Source: Pseudomonas sp. IAC-BECa141 (GTDB lineage Bacteria; Pseudomonadota; Gammaproteobacteria; Pseudomonadales; Pseudomonadaceae). Taken from it: DNA of 64,000 nucleotides. Numbering within the stretch: position 1 is the stretch's first letter; the number at the start of each line of letters is the position of its first letter. The DNA lies in contig NZ_CP065410.1 in assembly GCF_020544405.1 (NCBI RefSeq), positions 2,728,001 to 2,792,000 on the forward strand, read 5' to 3'. The position numbers and the translations under genes are program-made. Positions 25,912-34,244 of this stretch are shown piece by piece. Under the pieces are notes generated by a model, which was not told the origin of the DNA, made no database searches, and saw nothing but the letters and a program-made list of their open reading frames with translations.

Positions 25912-26244
25912 TCAATTGTTCTCCGTTTCGCTGAACGTGGCGTTGGCGATCGCCGATGCGGTAATGGCGCCAGGCAAGCCCACATAGAAAGCCAGGTGCG
26001 TGATCGCTGCTTCCATTTCGTCGCGGGTCACTCCGTTGCCAGCCGCCCGGCGCAAGTGGGCAGGCAACTCTTCCGAGTGACCACCGGCTATCAAGGCCGC
26101 CACGGTGATCAGGCTACGGTCGCGCGGGGACAGCGCCGGGTCACTCCAGATCTGCGGATAAAGCGTCGAGTCGACGAATTGCGACAGCTTCGGCGTGAAC
26201 GCGCGCGCTGCTTCGCGAGGGCTGCTGAAATCGAGCTTGGACAT
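25912..26244 (-). CDS. Carboxymuconolactone decarboxylase / AhpD-like family protein
   Basis: A small helical protein of 110 residues of the CMD fold: LSPRDRSLITVAALIAGGH and then LPAHLRRAAGNGVTRDEMEA, the family core. The CxxC of AhpD is absent, so it is closer to the decarboxylase/lactonase branch than to peroxidases. It is the middle gene of the aldehyde dehydrogenase operon, with 11 bp to the upstream gene and none to the downstream gene. Exact reaction unknown. Confidence 0.85.
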   Translation of the reverse strand: MSKLDFSSPREAARAFTPKLSQFVDSTLYPQIWSDPALSPRDRSLITVAALIAGGHSEELPAHLRRAAGNGVTRDEMEAAITHLAFYVGLPGAITASAIANATFSETENN

Positions 26245-26255
26245 GGGCGAGTTCC

Positions 26256-27692
26256 TTAAACCTGGCTGATGAATTTGTGGGTGAGATAGTGCTCGATGCC
26301 TTCAATGCCGCCTTCGGAGCCGTGACCGCTTTCTTTCATGCCGCCGAACGGGAGCTCGGTTGCGACGATGCGATATTGGTTGATGCCGATCATCCCGGCC
26401 TCCAATCCGTCAGCGACATCAATGGCCGTGCGCGCGTTGGAGGTGAACGCGTAGGCCGAGAGTCCGTAGGGCAGGCGGTTGGCTTCCTGCAGCCCATCGG
26501 CCAGTTCATCGAACGGCATCAGTACGGCAATGGGGCCGAAGGGTTCTTCGTGCATGACGCGGGCGTTCATCGGCACATCTGCCAGAACCGTGGGTTGGAA
26601 GAAGTAGCCTTCGCCTGACAAGGCTTCACCACCGACCAATACCCGTGCACCTTTCTCGACGGCATCGGCGACCAGTTCTTCCATTTTTGCCAATTGCCTT
26701 GGGTTGGCCAGGGGGCCGACCTGAGTGTCCGGATGCAGGCCGTCACCGATCCTCAGGGCTTCGGTCGCCGCGACAAAATGATCGACGAAGGCTTGATAGG
26801 CGCCACGCTGGATCAGAAACCGAGTGGATGAAATGCACACCTGCCCGGTGCCGCGAAAGCGGTTGGCGACGCCTTCGATAGCGGCTTTTTCAATGTCGGC
26901 ATCCTCGAACACCAGCACCGGTCCGTGCCCCCCCAGTTCAAGGGTGATGGGCTTGACGCCTTCAGCAGCTCGCGCAGACAGCAAACGACCGATGGGCACC
27001 GAACCGGTGAAGGTCACTTTGCGAATGACTGGCGAGGCGATCAGATGGCTGGACACTTGGTCCGGTACGCCAAAGACCACTTGCAACACACCCTTGGGCA
27101 ATCCTGCATCGTCGAGTGCACGCGCCAGGGCCAACGCTGTGGAGGGACTTTCTTCACCAGGTTTGAGAATGACGCTGCAACCGGCGGCCAGCGCTGCCGA
27201 GAGCTTGCGTGCCGGGGTAATGGCCGGAAAATTCCACGGTGTAAATGCGGCCACTGGGCCGATAGCCTGGCGTTTGACCAGTTGCAATACGCCTGGCCGG
27301 TTGGCCGGGACCACACGGCCATCGATACGCCGTGCGCTTTCGGCGAACCATTCGAAATACTCTGCCGCGCGGGTCACTTCATCCAGGCTTTCACCCAGCG
27401 GTTTACCTTCCTCCAGGGTCATCTGCGCGGCAATCTGCGGTGCACGTTCGAGGATCAGGTCGGCGGCACGCTTGAGGATCCTGGCGCGTTGGTCAGGTAC
27501 GGTCTGGCGCCACTGCTCGAAGCTCAGGCGAGTCACTTCCAAGGCGTGATCAAGATCGCCTGCGGTGGCAAGTGGGACGCGCCCGATTTCCCGGCCGGTA
27601 GCCGGGTTAACGACGGCGGCAGTATCGCGCCCGTCGGCACTGATCCATTCACCCCCGATGAAAAGATAAAGCGGATCGTAGGAAATCTTCAT
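26256..27692 (-). CDS. NAD(P)-dependent aldehyde dehydrogenase, succinate-semialdehyde type
   Basis: A 478-residue ALDH with FTPWNFPAITPARKLSAAL, the general base in LELGGHGP and the catalytic cysteine in GTGQVCISSTRF. The pattern GGMKESGHGSEGGIEGIEHY at the C-terminus is typical of succinate-semialdehyde/GabD-like enzymes. It oxidises an aldehyde to the acid in the cytoplasm. It is first in a three-gene operon and divergent from the LysR gene at 27915. The ATG at 27692 starts the conserved N-terminus; the longer frame adds a spurious leader. Confidence 0.9.
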   Translation of the reverse strand: MKISYDPLYLFIGGEWISADGRDTAAVVNPATGREIGRVPLATAGDLDHALEVTRLSFEQWRQTVPDQRARILKRAADLILERAPQIAAQMTLEEGKPLGESLDEVTRAAEYFEWFAESARRIDGRVVPANRPGVLQLVKRQAIGPVAAFTPWNFPAITPARKLSAALAAGCSVILKPGEESPSTALALARALDDAGLPKGVLQVVFGVPDQVSSHLIASPVIRKVTFTGSVPIGRLLSARAAEGVKPITLELGGHGPVLVFEDADIEKAAIEGVANRFRGTGQVCISSTRFLIQRGAYQAFVDHFVAATEALRIGDGLHPDTQVGPLANPRQLAKMEELVADAVEKGARVLVGGEALSGEGYFFQPTVLADVPMNARVMHEEPFGPIAVLMPFDELADGLQEANRLPYGLSAYAFTSNARTAIDVADGLEAGMIGINQYRIVATELPFGGMKESGHGSEGGIEGIEHYLTHKFISQV

Positions 27693-27914
27693 GATTGTGC
27701 CCTTCAGTTGGTTGTCGGAGATTCGTATCAAACCCGGCGCCTGTTCAGGCGGCCTGTGCAACCAAGTCTATGGAAGGAGCGCCCATCGATTTAGACGGGC
27801 CAGAGGGAATGATTGTTGTCGCCAGAGGTAATATCGAGCCTCAGGCCGAACGTGTAGCATCCGGAAAAAGTGCGCCTTATCACGGGTGAGCGTCAGATCT
27901 ACAGGAAGGTCGCG

Positions 27915-28841
27915 ATGGATAAGCTTTCGAACATGTCGGTGTACATAAAGGTTGTCGAGATGGGCAGTTTCACGGCCGTGGCCAATCATCTGGATTCAAC
28001 GGTCGGTAACGTATCGCGTGCGGTCTCTGCGCTGGAAAACGTGCTCGATACGCGCCTGTTGCAGCGCTCGACCCGACGCCTCTCGGTCACCGATGCAGGG
28101 CGACGGTTCTACGAGCGCTGCACGAAAATTCTGGCTGACCTGGAGAGTGCCGAAGCCGAAGCCAGCAATGCCGCGCTGGAGCCTCGGGGAACACTGAGGG
28201 TACATTGCGTCCCTGGACTGGCTCGGCATCTGGTCACCGGGGCTGTACTGGAATACCGCCAGCAATTTCCTGAAGTGACAGTGGATTTATTGCTCTCGCA
28301 ACGCATGCCTAACCTGTTGGAAGACCAACTGGATGTCTCGATTCTGATCGCCCGCGCGCTCCCCGATTCGGCGTATGTCAGCCAGAAGATCGGTGTCAGC
28401 CATTGTGTGCTGGTGGCGTCGCCAGATTACCTGGCACGGCATGCGGCCCCGCAGACGCCTGAAGATCTGCGCGATCACCAGTGTCTGTTGTTAAGTACCG
28501 TGGACTATGTGCGGGATGAGTGGCAGCTAAAGAGCAAAGCGGGGGACGCGACATTCGTCCCGACAGGGCCAAGTTTCAGCGTCAACGATATGGATGCGAT
28601 GGCGCATGCCATTCGAGAGGGGGCGGGGATTGGCTTGCTGGCCGGGTTCACGGCCATCGACGATTTGCGTTCCGGCAAGCTCATGCGGGTTTTGCCTGAC
28701 TACCATACCTATGAGCGCAACGTGTACGCCATCTATACCTCCCGGCAGTTTGTCGATGCGAAAATCACCCGGTTTATTGAAGCGCTGAAAGATCGTGTTG
28801 GCAGTCAGCTGGCAGCCACGGCCAAAGAACTTATCGATTGA
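27915..28841 (+). CDS. LysR-family transcriptional regulator
   Basis: A regulator of 308 residues whose HTH (SNMSVYIKVVEMGSFTAVAN, then NVSRAVSALENVL) belongs to the AaeR/PA-type LysR subgroup beginning MDKLSNMSVY. The effector domain follows. The ATG at 27915 is preceded by AGGAAGGTCGCG. It is divergent from the aldehyde dehydrogenase operon (222 bp between), the likely target. A hairpin at 28865-28897 ends the transcript. Confidence 0.9.
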   Translation: MDKLSNMSVYIKVVEMGSFTAVANHLDSTVGNVSRAVSALENVLDTRLLQRSTRRLSVTDAGRRFYERCTKILADLESAEAEASNAALEPRGTLRVHCVPGLARHLVTGAVLEYRQQFPEVTVDLLLSQRMPNLLEDQLDVSILIARALPDSAYVSQKIGVSHCVLVASPDYLARHAAPQTPEDLRDHQCLLLSTVDYVRDEWQLKSKAGDATFVPTGPSFSVNDMDAMAHAIREGAGIGLLAGFTAIDDLRSGKLMRVLPDYHTYERNVYAIYTSRQFVDAKITRFIEALKDRVGSQLAATAKELID

Positions 28842-28864
28842 AATGCCGCAGGGCAGAAAGTGAT

Positions 28865-28897
28865 TTGCGCCTCGATGAACAACGCTTCGAGGCGCAA
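28865..28897 (+). terminator. Hairpin after LysR gene
   Basis: A perfect 11-bp stem, TTGCGCCTCGA with TCGAGGCGCAA, 24 bp past the stop. No strong T-run follows, so it may be a weak terminator. Confidence 0.5.
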
Positions 28898-28990
28898 TGA
28901 TCGGCGAACAGGTTGCTTTCCTTGGCTGCGTGGCGGCACGACTGCGCATACATCTGGCACCGGGTCTTCAGAGATGACCTTACGGCCCTG

Positions 28991-29175
28991 TCCTCTACAG
29001 ACCGCACTCTACAAGGGGCCTGCTTTGAGTTATGGAACGGACGTCGCTCACATCGCTGATCTCTGACGCGCATTTGGGCGAATGTCGCAAAACTGGAATT
29101 CCCCGATCCGGTCGGCGAGCGGCTCGTCACCTTTCTCAAGCGCTTCCAGTTTTGCTTTTTCCCGCGCCGCGTCCC
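28991..29175 (-). pseudogene. Phage integrase remnant (decayed second copy)
   Basis: Bases 28991-29038 match the strip between attL and the integrase stop at 30798-30845. Bases 29049-29175 match codons of the integrase around EKAKLEALE and RIGEFQF. Some 35 C-terminal codons, including the catalytic histidine and tyrosine, are deleted at the junction near 29045. The copy cannot be active. It marks an older related element at the same tRNA locus. Confidence 0.75.
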
Positions 29176-29276
29176 GATGCTTCGAAGTCGGGCATGTCGA
29201 GCATGTCGGAGTGCTGGTACATCCCGTTTTCATCGCGCACAACCGGGGCCGGCTGAATCAGTTTTATCGTTTCCAT
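29136..29276 (-). pseudogene. 5' fragment of a phage gene fused to the integrase remnant
   Basis: A minus-strand frame from an ATG at 29276, with AAGGACGAG upstream, encodes METIKLIQPAPVVRDENGMY and then DMLDMPDFE. That is a natural-looking start of a small phage-type protein, which then runs into the integrase remnant in another frame and stops. Only the first 30 or so codons look original. I do not recognise the family. Confidence 0.45.
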
Positions 29277-29341
29277 GGGCGAGCTCGTCCTTGACGCTAT
29301 AACGGCTGACTTTGAAGGAGAGGGGGATTTCTCTTTCGTAT

Positions 29342-29358
29342 CTAACCTATAGGGTTAG
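29342..29358. repeat. Inverted repeat CTAACC-N5-GGTTAG
   Basis: A small palindrome, 70 bp upstream of the gene at 29428. A related one, CTAA-TCGG-TTAG, lies at 29407-29418. Together they resemble paired repressor operators. Confidence 0.4.
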
Positions 29359-29427
29359 TGCCATACTGATTTCATAGGAATAGCGGCTCGTAATTCCGAG
29401 CCAGCCCTAATCGGTTAGCGTGTCCTA

Positions 29428-29688
29428 ATGAAGGCTTATGATGATTTTCGCTTCAAATCCCATCAACATCTGATCGATCTGGAAGCCACAACAAATCATC
29501 TGATGATGCTGGTCGTGTCAGATGAGATGACCGGCAAAATTTGGGAGGATGCGCTGAGCAGGCAAAAGTGTTCCTACGCAGCCTGGATCGCGTTTGCAGA
29601 CAGCCTGACGTGTCCAGACGTGCCAGCCATCGACGAAGAACTTATCGATGAGTCTTCCAGCAATAATTTCTTAAACCCCACTCAGTAA
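29428..29688 (+). CDS. Small hypothetical protein
   Basis: An 86-residue acidic, soluble protein (FRFKSHQHLIDLEATTNHLM, later DVPAIDEELIDESSS). I recognise no family. Its composition is lower in GC than the host genes and it lies in the remnant region between the old integrase copy and attL, which suggests phage or island origin. Two CTAA/TTAG palindromes precede it, and its ATG has only a weak GGTTAG-type ribosome site. Confidence 0.5.
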   Translation: MKAYDDFRFKSHQHLIDLEATTNHLMMLVVSDEMTGKIWEDALSRQKCSYAAWIAFADSLTCPDVPAIDEELIDESSSNNFLNPTQ

Positions 29689-29775
29689 GAGTTTTCGCGC
29701 TGATGAGTTCATCTTGTTCATAGGATGCGGAATGTAATGTGATGCATACTCGATCACCGAAATTGGAGATCAGAA

Positions 29776-30105
29776 ATGCGCACACGTGGAAGCGTTTATT
29801 GGGGTTGGGCCAATCCCGAGATCCATTTTCGAAACAAGGATGAAATACTCCCGGACGGGAAGCTGGTAAACGTGCAAGTTCGCACGTCCAAAACTGGCGA
29901 CGTTCAGCTGTTTCTGGGGGTATACGGGCAAGCCGGCACCATGCTCCTGGAGGAGGGTTTCGATTCCCGACCGGGCGAAACGATGACCGGTGCAATGGAG
30001 TGGGGGTTCGAGCGAGCTAAAGAGTTCATCGCAATGATGAGCCAAACCGCACCAGCACTTGGATCTGAAAGCCTTCCTCGCAGACGATCGCGTCAAGCCA
30101 TTTGA
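29776..30105 (+). CDS. Hypothetical protein
   Basis: A 109-residue protein with GGAGATCAGAA directly before the ATG. Sequence such as RGSVYWGWANPEIHFRNKDE and LFLGVYGQAGTMLLEEGF looks like a compact beta-rich fold without signal peptide or membrane helix. No family recognised. It follows the small gene at 29428 by 87 bp and may be co-transcribed. It belongs to the degraded island left of attL. Confidence 0.55.
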   Translation: MRTRGSVYWGWANPEIHFRNKDEILPDGKLVNVQVRTSKTGDVQLFLGVYGQAGTMLLEEGFDSRPGETMTGAMEWGFERAKEFIAMMSQTAPALGSESLPRRRSRQAI

Positions 30106-30624
30106 ACCTCTTACGTCACTGCTGCGGATGCGCCTGATTCAGGCGGCATCCCGCTGCGGTTGCTCTTGACGGAGCGCCTGCTGAAGCGCGAGGACGATTC
30201 GCCCAAGGTAGGCGTAGTCGTGGATTCGACGTCAACGTTGCCGGCAGCCTGACGCCTGAATGGCGGGTAATAGGGAAAACGTGCTGCGCTCAGGCTCGCG
30301 GCTGATGAACATCCCGAATAACAGCTTCAACCTTCGGAATATCGAAGTGAAAAACCTGTTCGACGCGTTTGGCAACATCTATGGCTGTCCGGGGGCGCCG
30401 CGAACCGTGCAAAGACGGTAATACCTACATCTTGTACCGTGCAGCGCTGGTAGACGCCTCACCTGCCGCGTTATTGCAGCAGGTGAGGCAATTTGCGCCG
30501 GCTGTAGCGGTCGCATACGCAGCACTGATTTGTGGGCGGATCTGATAAACCGCTGAGCAAGTTGCGGAAACTGGCGAAAAGATGTGGAAATGATCCTTAG
30601 ACAGAGGAGAATTTTTCCTGAAAG
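30106..30624 (+). other. Degraded phage-type sequence
   Basis: No intact gene. Two plus-strand stretches still look coding. One (about 30300-30420) reads NIPNNSFNLRNIEVKNLFDA in one frame. The other (30381-30545) reads NTYILYRAALVDASPAALLQ and stops at 30545. The frames are not continuous, as expected for decayed phage genes. Confidence 0.35.
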
Positions 30625-30732
30625 CCAGAAACGACAAAGCCCTGAATAATCAGGGCTTTGTCGTATCAAATATGGCGGAGGCGATGGGATTCGAACTCAT
30701 GGACCTGTTACAGTCGACGGTTTTCAAGACCG
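30625..30732. repeat. attL: direct repeat shared with attR
   Basis: These 108 bp recur at 62119-62226 with three mismatches (30664-30666). The last 66 bp (30667-30732) are identical. The core is the 3' part of tRNA-Ser plus the tRNA terminator hairpin (30632-30658). It is a tRNA fragment, not a functional tRNA, because the sequence diverges after the anticodon arm. Confidence 0.9.
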
Positions 30733-30856
30733 CTATGGAAAGCCGCTAAGTACGCGGCCTCAGACACTTTTTCGTTCCAATACTTTTGTTTTGCTGCACC
30801 TCTACAGACCGCATTCTACAAGGGGTGCCTTTCGAGTTATGGAACCCTTTTTTCGC

Positions 30857-31906
30857 CTATTTTGAAGGTTTCGCGATGGCGCCAACGCGCCGGTAAACCC
30901 GCTCTGTGATGTCGCCTTTCGTGTGCCCGAGAAGCAGGCTGGCATCACCCACATCGCTGATTTCAGACGCCGCCTTTGGCCGGATGTCCCGGAACTGGAA
31001 TTCACCGATTCGCTTAGCCAGCAGTTCGTCTCCCTGTTCAAGCGCTTCCAGTTTTGCCTTCTCTCGCGCCATGTCCCATCGCTTCCTCAGCATTGTCGCT
31101 GTCATTCGCTTACCGCTCCGGTTGATGATCAGGTAGCTCGAAACGTGCGCAGCGTTTCGCTCTGTGATCGCAGCGATCAGAATGCCCAGACTGTTCGCTT
31201 CTCCGGCGGTCGTCATCTGAATGCGCAGCTTCTTGTGTGTCTTGTTCTGCTGAACAGTCAGATATCCGCCTTCAACATCATCCTTCCGCATTACCAGCAC
31301 ATCTGCCGGCCTTTGCCCGGTCAGGTAGGCCAGGTCCATCGCTTCCTTCAGCTCCTGAGCTGCCTTCATGTATACCGCCTCCCAAACCACATCATTTGCG
31401 TAGTAGTCCCTCGGCGTTTCCTTGTTCTTGCGCACGCCCTGGCAGGGGTTTTCCTTTGTTGTCAGGCCCCACTCCCGGGCAATGTTGAAAATATGGGAGA
31501 GGGTAGCGATCTCGCGGTTGGCCCGGACCTTTGCCGATCGGGCGTCACGATAGCCGGCAATTGTCGCCGGAGTGATCGAGTCAATCGGTGCGCGATCGAA
31601 CATCGGCCGAAGCTGCTTGATTTCCGCCAAGTTGTCCTTCTGCGTGCGCGGCGCTTTCTTTGGCACCACATCACGAATGTACCGGTCGAAGATTCCCTTC
31701 ATGGTGCGCAGGTCGAGCGGCTTTTCCTTGGTTTCCAGCTCGGCCCATTTCAACCGTGCTTTGTCGAGATCCTTGCCCAGAGGAATGTCATTGCCGCGCA
31801 GGTCGCGGTAGTAATACGCGGTCCAGGTACTACCGTTTTTGCGCTTTCGGGATCGCTTGTACATTCGAGGGGGCAGGTGCTGGTGCTCGGTCTTGCGGGG
31901 GCGCAT
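30857..31906 (-). CDS. int: Phage integrase, tyrosine recombinase
   Basis: The 349-residue enzyme has an N-terminal arm-binding region, a SAM-like core-binding domain (about 75-160) and a catalytic domain with arginine in YLTGQRPADVL, the second box FQFRDIRPKAA (aspartate in place of the first histidine, then arginine), histidine in LLGHTKGD and tyrosine in ITERVYRR. It mediates integration into and excision from the tRNA-Ser gene. It sits 125 bp inside attL, the usual place. The ATG at 31906 has AGGTGA upstream and overlaps the stop region of the DUF4224 gene, so the two are co-expressed. Confidence 0.95.
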   Translation of the reverse strand: MRPRKTEHQHLPPRMYKRSRKRKNGSTWTAYYYRDLRGNDIPLGKDLDKARLKWAELETKEKPLDLRTMKGIFDRYIRDVVPKKAPRTQKDNLAEIKQLRPMFDRAPIDSITPATIAGYRDARSAKVRANREIATLSHIFNIAREWGLTTKENPCQGVRKNKETPRDYYANDVVWEAVYMKAAQELKEAMDLAYLTGQRPADVLVMRKDDVEGGYLTVQQNKTHKKLRIQMTTAGEANSLGILIAAITERNAAHVSSYLIINRSGKRMTATMLRKRWDMAREKAKLEALEQGDELLAKRIGEFQFRDIRPKAASEISDVGDASLLLGHTKGDITERVYRRVGAIAKPSK

Positions 31907-31907
31907 A

Positions 31908-32150
31908 TCAGTTCACCTGCGAATAGTCTGGCGTCCACACCGGCGCGGCCGGCGGCGGATTCGGATCGGCAATAGTGGGGCTGATCATGCCCAGCTTCAT
32001 GCGGGCGTACATGCGGCCCACCAGCGGGCGCTTGCCCCGGCTTTCGACGAACACCCACTGACGATCAATCAGCCAGCGGCGCTGGTAGGCCCTGGCCTTG
32101 TAGCCTGTGAGTTCGGCCAGTTCCTCGTCGGAGAGGATTTCGTTTTCCAC
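31908..32150 (-). CDS. DUF4224 domain protein, probable excisionase-like partner
   Basis: An 80-residue protein beginning ILSDEELAELTGYKARAYQR, the DUF4224 signature. These proteins nearly always lie just upstream of prophage integrases in Pseudomonas and Burkholderia. The N-terminal helices resemble a small HTH followed by a basic stretch (RRWLIDRQW), so a DNA-bending excisionase role is plausible but inferred. Its stop is next to the integrase ATG. Confidence 0.8.
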   Translation of the reverse strand: MENEILSDEELAELTGYKARAYQRRWLIDRQWVFVESRGKRPLVGRMYARMKLGMISPTIADPNPPPAAPVWTPDYSQVN

Positions 32151-32264
32151 TTACGTGCTCCATTTCGCATATAGCGATAGACTTTGAATTGGGGTTATAG
32201 TTGAGATGGTAGGTTGTTAAGGTTGATTATAAATTTTGCAGTTTGGGTTTAGCTTTCTGCACTA

Positions 32265-33392
32265 ATGTTTAGGTTTTGTTTGGTGGGCATTATGGAAGTC
32301 GTCGAAGGTGGGTTCTTACTAAAGTCTAGAGTTTTGTTTTTAGACTCGTGCATATATCATTCGAACAACTATCAGTTTCTATCGAAGGATTTAGAAAGCC
32401 TTGGGAGGCTTTTGAAAGCTGATCAGGTAACTCTTTTATTTACGACGATTACGGTTTTGGAAATAAAAAGACATCTAAGGGAGCAGGCAGGCCAAGCAGC
32501 TAGTGCAGTTCAGTCACTTCAACAAAAAGGCAAGGTTTTACGAAATCTACCACACTTTGCAAACTCGGTAATTTTTGATAGCGTTCAAGTCGCAGAGTTG
32601 ACGAGTGAGTTGGTATTTAGGTTTGAAGAGTTTTTAGCAACGCCTAACGTCGAAGTTGTTTCTGTAGATACGGTTTCTGCGGACAAAATATTTAATAACT
32701 ATTTTGAGATTCGTCCTCCGTTTTCGGTAAAAAAACCAGATGAATTTAGAGATGCATTTGTGTTGGAGGCGTTGAAGGATTATGCTCAAGAGAATAGTAC
32801 TCGAATACATGTAGTAAGCGCTGATTTAGATATGAAGGAATTTTGTTCCGAAAATCCTCAACTCATTTGGTCCAGTAAGCTCGGCGAAGTGGTAAATGCT
32901 CTGATGCACTCAGCGCGCGCCGAACCCTCCGTCTTCGCGGATCAAGCCTATTCGGTGGTAGAAAATGAAGTCATTGCTATTGTCACAGAGTATTTGTCAG
33001 AGCAGGATTTCGGGGTTTTCGATGAAAGTGACAAAGGCATTCAGGGGTTTAATGCCGTAACTACTAATTTGCGTAGCGTCAACCAAAGGGTTTTCTTCGC
33101 GGATCGTACATCTGCAAGATATGGCGTTGATTTTGAATTCGATGTCGTCGCCAGTTATTTCCAGCGTGAGTCTTCTCGCCCTGCAGTAGAAACTGGGCGC
33201 GATGGTGTGGAGATTTACAGTTGTGAGAAGCGCTTCAAAAAAACTGTGGAGGTCGTTCTTGTGCTGGAGTATTACGAAGACGATATCTCAAGTGTCGAAA
33301 TCAACGACTGGGATATAGATTTGCCTGGAGGGGATATACTTTGGGACGACGAGGGCGAAGAGGTGATTCGTCGAAAAGCGTTTGAGTTTTAG
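32265..33392 (+). CDS. PIN-like (DUF4935-type) domain protein
   Basis: A 375-residue protein whose first 200 residues resemble a PIN-like nuclease fold. Acidic positions occur in order: VLFLDSCIYHS, TTITVLEIKRHL, KPDEFRDAFVLEAL and HVVSADLDMKEF. PIN nucleases of this type cut RNA in a Mg-dependent way. The C-terminal 170 residues are acidic and unassigned. The coding sequence is clearly AT-richer than the phage genes around it and is followed after 12 bp by the HNH gene, so the pair moved in together. The start could instead be the ATG at 32292, which has GGTGGG in front. A defence role is inference from context. Confidence 0.7.
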   Translation: MFRFCLVGIMEVVEGGFLLKSRVLFLDSCIYHSNNYQFLSKDLESLGRLLKADQVTLLFTTITVLEIKRHLREQAGQAASAVQSLQQKGKVLRNLPHFANSVIFDSVQVAELTSELVFRFEEFLATPNVEVVSVDTVSADKIFNNYFEIRPPFSVKKPDEFRDAFVLEALKDYAQENSTRIHVVSADLDMKEFCSENPQLIWSSKLGEVVNALMHSARAEPSVFADQAYSVVENEVIAIVTEYLSEQDFGVFDESDKGIQGFNAVTTNLRSVNQRVFFADRTSARYGVDFEFDVVASYFQRESSRPAVETGRDGVEIYSCEKRFKKTVEVVLVLEYYEDDISSVEINDWDIDLPGGDILWDDEGEEVIRRKAFEF

Positions 33393-33404
33393 ACTTTATA
33401 AGGT

Positions 33405-34244
33405 GTGCTAAGATTTGGATGGAACCATGAAAAAGACAGTTTTTTGGATTTGTTAGAAGCGGATGACGGTGTATTTATCTCAAAAAGAGAGCTTTTCGAT
33501 TTGATTCGACTATCCAAGGTGGAAGGCTCGGATCATTGGCACGGAAAAGAACTTTTGATCGCTAATACTCCGCAGCAGGGAATAAATTGGGTTGGAGAAT
33601 TTCCAGTTTTAGCAGGAGTAATACTGAAGGTGCGGCCTGGAAGCTATAGCGGTGACGGCTGGGTGGGGACTGATAAGGAGCGTTACAGGTATTCTCTCAA
33701 AGCTCGAAAAGGGATCGTCTCTTTGACTGAGAAAGCAAATAGGTCGCTTATTAATCAACCTCAGTATTCTTATCCTATCGTGTTGCTGTCCGATCGCAAA
33801 GCTTTTTGGAGATTTGAGGGAGTATTTGAGGTTTCAGAAATAGGTAGTGATAGTGTTGAGTTAAGAAGAAAGGCGATTGGTGGGGATACGGTTAATGAAA
33901 AGTTCGAGACTTACTTCGTTGAGGGAGGTAAGAGGTACGTTACGCACTTGATCTCAGAGCGCAGCAAAGAGGTTGTTTCGCTTTTGAAATCCAGTGAGAG
34001 ATTTGAATGCGAAATTTGCAATTTGGATTTTCGAGAAAAATATAAGGTTGATTATATCGAAGCGCATCATAAAGTCCCGGTTTCGACTTTTGCTTCGGGA
34101 ACTAAAGTGACTGTAGATGATTTTGCCTTGTTGTGCGCAAACTGCCATTCGGTCGTTCATGTTCATATGCGTAATAGCTCGGATGCCTATCCGGATATTA
34201 AAAGAAAAATACAAAAAGCTATAGGAAGTGACACGCCGAAATGA
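33405..34244 (+). CDS. HNH endonuclease with N-terminal sensor-like domain
   Basis: The C-terminal third has a classic HNH motif with zinc-type cysteines: CEICNLDF, then IEAHHKVPVS and LLCANCHSVVH. The first 170 residues (NTPQQGINWVGEF, VILKVRPGSYSGDGW, YSYPIVLLSDRKAFWRFEG) resemble the N-terminal region of ScoMcrA/McrA-like modification-dependent nucleases, where such a domain recognises altered DNA. I therefore read it as a candidate type IV-like restriction enzyme. The GTG at 33405 is the first possible start after an in-frame TAA. It is AT-rich, in an operon with the PIN gene, and its 3' end overlaps the convergent methyltransferase by 26 bp. Confidence 0.72.
   Translation: MLRFGWNHEKDSFLDLLEADDGVFISKRELFDLIRLSKVEGSDHWHGKELLIANTPQQGINWVGEFPVLAGVILKVRPGSYSGDGWVGTDKERYRYSLKARKGIVSLTEKANRSLINQPQYSYPIVLLSDRKAFWRFEGVFEVSEIGSDSVELRRKAIGGDTVNEKFETYFVEGGKRYVTHLISERSKEVVSLLKSSERFECEICNLDFREKYKVDYIEAHHKVPVSTFASGTKVTVDDFALLCANCHSVVHVHMRNSSDAYPDIKRKIQKAIGSDTPK

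Noticed and set aside
29048..29242. Possible short intact integrase-like gene
   Set aside because: It lacks the catalytic histidine, second arginine context and tyrosine, and is joined to foreign sequence; it is a remnant.
30673..30732. Possible second tRNA-Ser at the left prophage end
   Set aside because: Only the 3' half is present. After the anticodon region the sequence is unrelated, so it is the attL fragment and not a gene.
30923..31975. Open frame of 350 codons opposite the integrase
   Set aside because: Antisense shadow; the integrase has all catalytic boxes and a good ribosome site.
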